The translations under genes were made by a program, and so were the position numbers. Of a stretch of DNA of 64,000 nt, positions 62,650 through 64,000 are shown piece after piece; within the stretch, counting starts at the first letter, position 1, and every line of letters starts with the position of its first letter. The notes beneath the pieces are model-generated. The model did no database searches. It was given only the letters and a program-made list of their open reading frames with translations, and was not told where the DNA came from. The stretch comes from Chryseobacterium nepalense. GTDB taxonomy: Bacteria; Bacteroidota; Bacteroidia; Flavobacteriales; Weeksellaceae. The stretch spans positions 1,364,001 through 1,428,000 of the forward strand of contig NZ_CP096203.1 in the NCBI RefSeq assembly GCF_023195755.1, written 5' to 3'.

Positions 62650-63948
62650 ATGAAAAAAATCTTTGTACTATCATTAATATCAGTCGGATACTTCCTAAAC
62701 GCGCAGAATCTGAGTAATTCACCTTATGCGACCTACGGAATCGGTGATATTAAATATGATAATACGATCGAAACTTCCTCAATGGGAGGTATATCTACAG
62801 CTTTTATAAGCGATTTTACCAGTAATTTCAACTTTGCAAACCCTGCAAACAATGCTAATTTCGAGCTTACAAGTATTAAGCTGGAAGCTACCAACGAAAA
62901 TAATTACTTTAAAACAGATTATAACAATACGAAGTCTACCAAACATTCTACGTATTTATCCAATATTTCCCTGGCTTTTCCATTATCTCCGAAACTGAAA
63001 ATGGGGCTTTCTTATCAGCCTTACAGTTCCAAGAGCTATGAAATTGTTCATATCGATGACATTACAGACGAAAATGGTGTAGTATACGATAAAAGAGCCA
63101 ACAGATTTAAAGGAAGCGGAACATTAAATACCGCTCAGATTGCATTAGGCTATAAAGTTAATGATAAATTTGCCGTTGGAGCGAGAGCCAACTACTATTT
63201 TGGTAACCTTTATGACCTGAATGAGCTTACTTATGCCAGCGCAGAGCTTATTAACGGTTATGAAACAAAAAACAGCATCAAAAATTTTAACTTTACGCTG
63301 GGAGCAAGCTACCAGAACCTAAATACAAGTACCGACAGAAAACTTACGATTGGTGCAACCACTACTTTTGGTAATACCAGTAACATGGCCACTGATTATG
63401 TAAACAGTACTTATTTCTATTCTGATGCCGGGCAAACTATAAAAGCCAATGAAAGTATTATTGAGAAAAGAAGTACGGATTCTAAAAATCTTATGCCATT
63501 ACAAGCCTCTTTAGGAGTAGGATACGGAGAAGAAAACAAATGGTTCTTATCCCTTCAGGGAGATTATAAAAAGGGAGAAAGCATTGCTTATTTCGGACAG
63601 TCCTTGGATCTTCAGGATTCTTACAGAATTTCTGCCGGAGGTTGGTATTTGCCGAATTACAATAACTTCAGAAGTTATTTTTCCAGAATCGTATACCGTT
63701 ACGGAGCTTTTTATGAAAAGGGAAGCTTACAGATTGCTGGACAAAATATCAATAAATTCGGGGTTTCCGGAGGAGTTCTTCTGCCATTTAAGAACAGCAG
63801 CATTACAAGGATGAGCGGTCTTGAACTGGGCCTTGAAGTCGGAAAAAGAGGAACACTTAAAAATAATCTCATCAACCAAAACTATATTAACCTGAGAGTC
63901 GGTTTTAATTTTGCAGATAAGTGGTTCAGAAAGACTCTATACAACTAA
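62650..63948 (+). CDS. Outer-membrane beta-barrel protein (FadL/OmpP1-like)
   Basis: 432 residues with a signal peptide (MKKIFVLSLISVGYFLNAQ). The mature start NLSNSPYATYGIGD and the ETSSMGGISTAF segment are typical of FadL-like proteins of Bacteroidota; the rest alternates polar and hydrophobic residues as amphipathic beta strands (LKMGLSYQPYSSKSYEIV, FAVGARANYYFG) and the end is basic with aromatic residues. Probably a transport or surface protein of unknown substrate. The next gene starts 1 base after the stop. Confidence 0.75.
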   Translation: MKKIFVLSLISVGYFLNAQNLSNSPYATYGIGDIKYDNTIETSSMGGISTAFISDFTSNFNFANPANNANFELTSIKLEATNENNYFKTDYNNTKSTKHSTYLSNISLAFPLSPKLKMGLSYQPYSSKSYEIVHIDDITDENGVVYDKRANRFKGSGTLNTAQIALGYKVNDKFAVGARANYYFGNLYDLNELTYASAELINGYETKNSIKNFNFTLGASYQNLNTSTDRKLTIGATTTFGNTSNMATDYVNSTYFYSDAGQTIKANESIIEKRSTDSKNLMPLQASLGVGYGEENKWFLSLQGDYKKGESIAYFGQSLDLQDSYRISAGGWYLPNYNNFRSYFSRIVYRYGAFYEKGSLQIAGQNINKFGVSGGVLLPFKNSSITRMSGLELGLEVGKRGTLKNNLINQNYINLRVGFNFADKWFRKTLYN

Positions 63949-63949
63949 A

Positions 63950-64000
63950 ATGAAGTTCTTCAGAAACATATCATATAAAAAAAATATAGCATACCTTTTT
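63950..64000 (+). CDS. Start of the next gene, cut by the window end (possibly LptC)
   Basis: ATG one base after the preceding stop; 17 residues (MKFFRNISYKKNIAYLF) are visible, with a basic start leading into a hydrophobic stretch as in a signal-anchored protein. In related genomes the LPS transport protein LptC often follows a gene like the one upstream, so LptC is a guess from gene order only. Confidence 0.3.
   Translation, partial: MKFFRNISYKKNIAYLF

Overview
The window reads as chromosome of a Flavobacteriia member, most like Chryseobacterium and relatives (Weeksellaceae). The reasons are AT-rich DNA with a TAnnTTTG-type -7 promoter element before several genes, marker families of that group (GLPGLI protein, DUF6526, propeller-type sensor kinase, PruA, long PepP), weak Shine-Dalgarno usage, and many small lipoproteins. 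No tRNA, rRNA or CRISPR array was seen.

Left chromosomal arm (1-13.2 kb): the C-terminus of a GH3 beta-glucosidase, a metallophosphoesterase, a DHA2 exporter divergent from an Lrp/AsnC regulator, a LuxR-type response regulator convergent with a large propeller-type histidine kinase split by a -1 frame change, a 1.1 kb gene-poor AT-rich gap, a KefB-like antiporter, an Hsp20 chaperone, and an AraC regulator with a Tet(X)-like monooxygenase.

Integrated element (about 13.24-36.22 kb): visibly more AT-rich DNA bounded by a direct repeat that, on both sides, spells the last codons of mnmE (F-C-I-G-K-stop). A tyrosine recombinase and a zinc-finger/HTH excisionase-like protein lie at the mnmE side. 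The cargo is ArdA antirestriction protein; a self-cleaving S24 repressor divergent from a Y-family polymerase and a DnaE-type polymerase (an SOS mutasome cassette); an alpha/beta hydrolase next to a HEPN-like protein; a structured RNA-like region; a RX4H HEPN protein; and a tightly overlapping operon of DNA cytosine methyltransferase, MORC/MutL-type GHKL ATPase, histidine-kinase ATPase (in the -1 frame after an A_AAA_AAG slippery site), receiver-like protein and CHAT/caspase-like protease. This operon is the best candidate in the window for an undescribed defence or conflict system: modification enzyme, DNA or phage sensor, phosphorelay, protease effector. No relaxase, type IV secretion or phage structural gene was recognised, so the element is probably mobilised by a helper or is a satellite.

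Right chromosomal arm (36.2-64 kb): mnmE, PepP, an HxlR regulator and SDR oxidoreductase flanking a MITE-like element, envelope proteins (GLPGLI and others), topoisomerase IB, PruA, two small lipoproteins, a thioredoxin-fold protein, FabH, CorA, a patatin phospholipase, Tag glycosylase, a TetR-controlled TolC/EmrA/EmrB-type efflux operon whose emrA-emrB gap is filled by repeats, HolB, an outer-membrane protein and the start of another gene. Several dispersed intergenic repeats with inverted ends sit between these genes.
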